This document shows, one piece after another, positions 63,995 to 64,000 of a stretch of DNA of 64,000 bases. The DNA is from CAVWXT01 sp963759115 (lineage in GTDB: Bacteria; Planctomycetota; Planctomycetia; Pirellulales; Thermoguttaceae). The stretch is from contig CAVWXT010000005.1 of NCBI GenBank assembly GCA_963759115.1, positions 1,612,001-1,676,000 of the forward strand. Reading direction: 5' to 3'. How positions within the stretch are numbered: position 1 is the stretch's first letter; the number at the start of each line of letters is the position of its first letter. The notes under the pieces were generated by a model. That model had not been told where the DNA came from. It ran no database searches and was given only the letters and a program-made list of their open reading frames with translations. Position numbers and translations under genes: made by a program.

Positions 63995-64000
63995 GTGTAT

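Noticed and set aside
1..64000. tRNA, rRNA or CRISPR features
   Set aside because: No cloverleaf-type sequence, rRNA segment or repeat-spacer array was recognised by eye; a tRNAscan and Infernal run would be decisive.

Overview
The window looks like chromosomal DNA of a planctomycete, most likely of the Pirellulales. It is GC-rich, and it carries Tat-exported Gfo/Idh/MocA-type dehydrogenases (one GH109-like), a secreted NPCBM-type protein, a neutral-ceramidase homologue, a cluster with a Ser/Thr kinase, an FHA protein and an ECF sigma factor, and many short palindromic repeats. The taxonomic call is inference from this gene repertoire; there is no rRNA or tRNA in the window.

Layout. 1-5.1 kb is accessory DNA: a broken N6-adenine methyltransferase at the left edge, a spore-photoproduct-lyase-like radical-SAM gene, an operon of an HTH/coiled-coil protein plus an ankyrin protein, and fused remnants of a second lyase copy and a second methyltransferase. 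5.2-24.3 kb is mostly housekeeping: a secreted protein, rpmA, a GT87-type membrane glycosyltransferase, a ROK kinase fused to an Mth938-like domain, PPK2, a duplicated membrane protein, a lipoprotein, a cysteine synthase fused to a CysRS-like protein, a compact group II intron sitting against a hairpin, an endonuclease/exonuclease/phosphatase protein, an NPCBM-type protein, and a nucleotidyltransferase-galactokinase fusion. 24.3-30.6 kb is a defence and mobile segment: a YoeB remnant, a TIR protein, an HNH-like protein, a methyltransferase-nuclease fusion and an IS4-like element. 30.7-35.1 kb holds a TauE/SafE-type permease, a GH109-like enzyme and an ABC-F ATPase. 35.1-40.8 kb is again accessory: a histidine-kinase remnant, a NYN-domain protein, ISAzo13, an intact histidine kinase, a ParDE pair and small unknowns.

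40.8-48.3 kb contains rpsO-pnp, a ceramidase homologue and two xylose-isomerase-like TIM barrels flanking a UbiA-type prenyltransferase. 48.3-55.6 kb is one long minus-strand run: coiled-coil membrane protein, FHA protein, Ser/Thr kinase, membrane protein, ECF sigma factor, small Cys-containing protein and a Tat-exported oxidoreductase, which reads as a signalling unit. 55.9-63.8 kb has an NfeD-like/flotillin pair, a MacB-type ABC transporter, an IS630 element and an M28 peptidase.

A recurrent oddity is that many otherwise intact genes, including pnp, carry frame breaks. Most of those I checked fit loss of one or two bases from a GGG or CCC run, so I treat them as probable sequence errors unless stated. 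Coordinates of such genes span the whole reconstructed gene. The best candidates for new biology are the CysK-CysRS-like fusion with altered ATP-binding motifs, the ROK-Mth938 fusion, the ORF-less group IIC-like intron, the HTH/coiled-coil plus ankyrin operon, and the MITE families that run into coding sequences.
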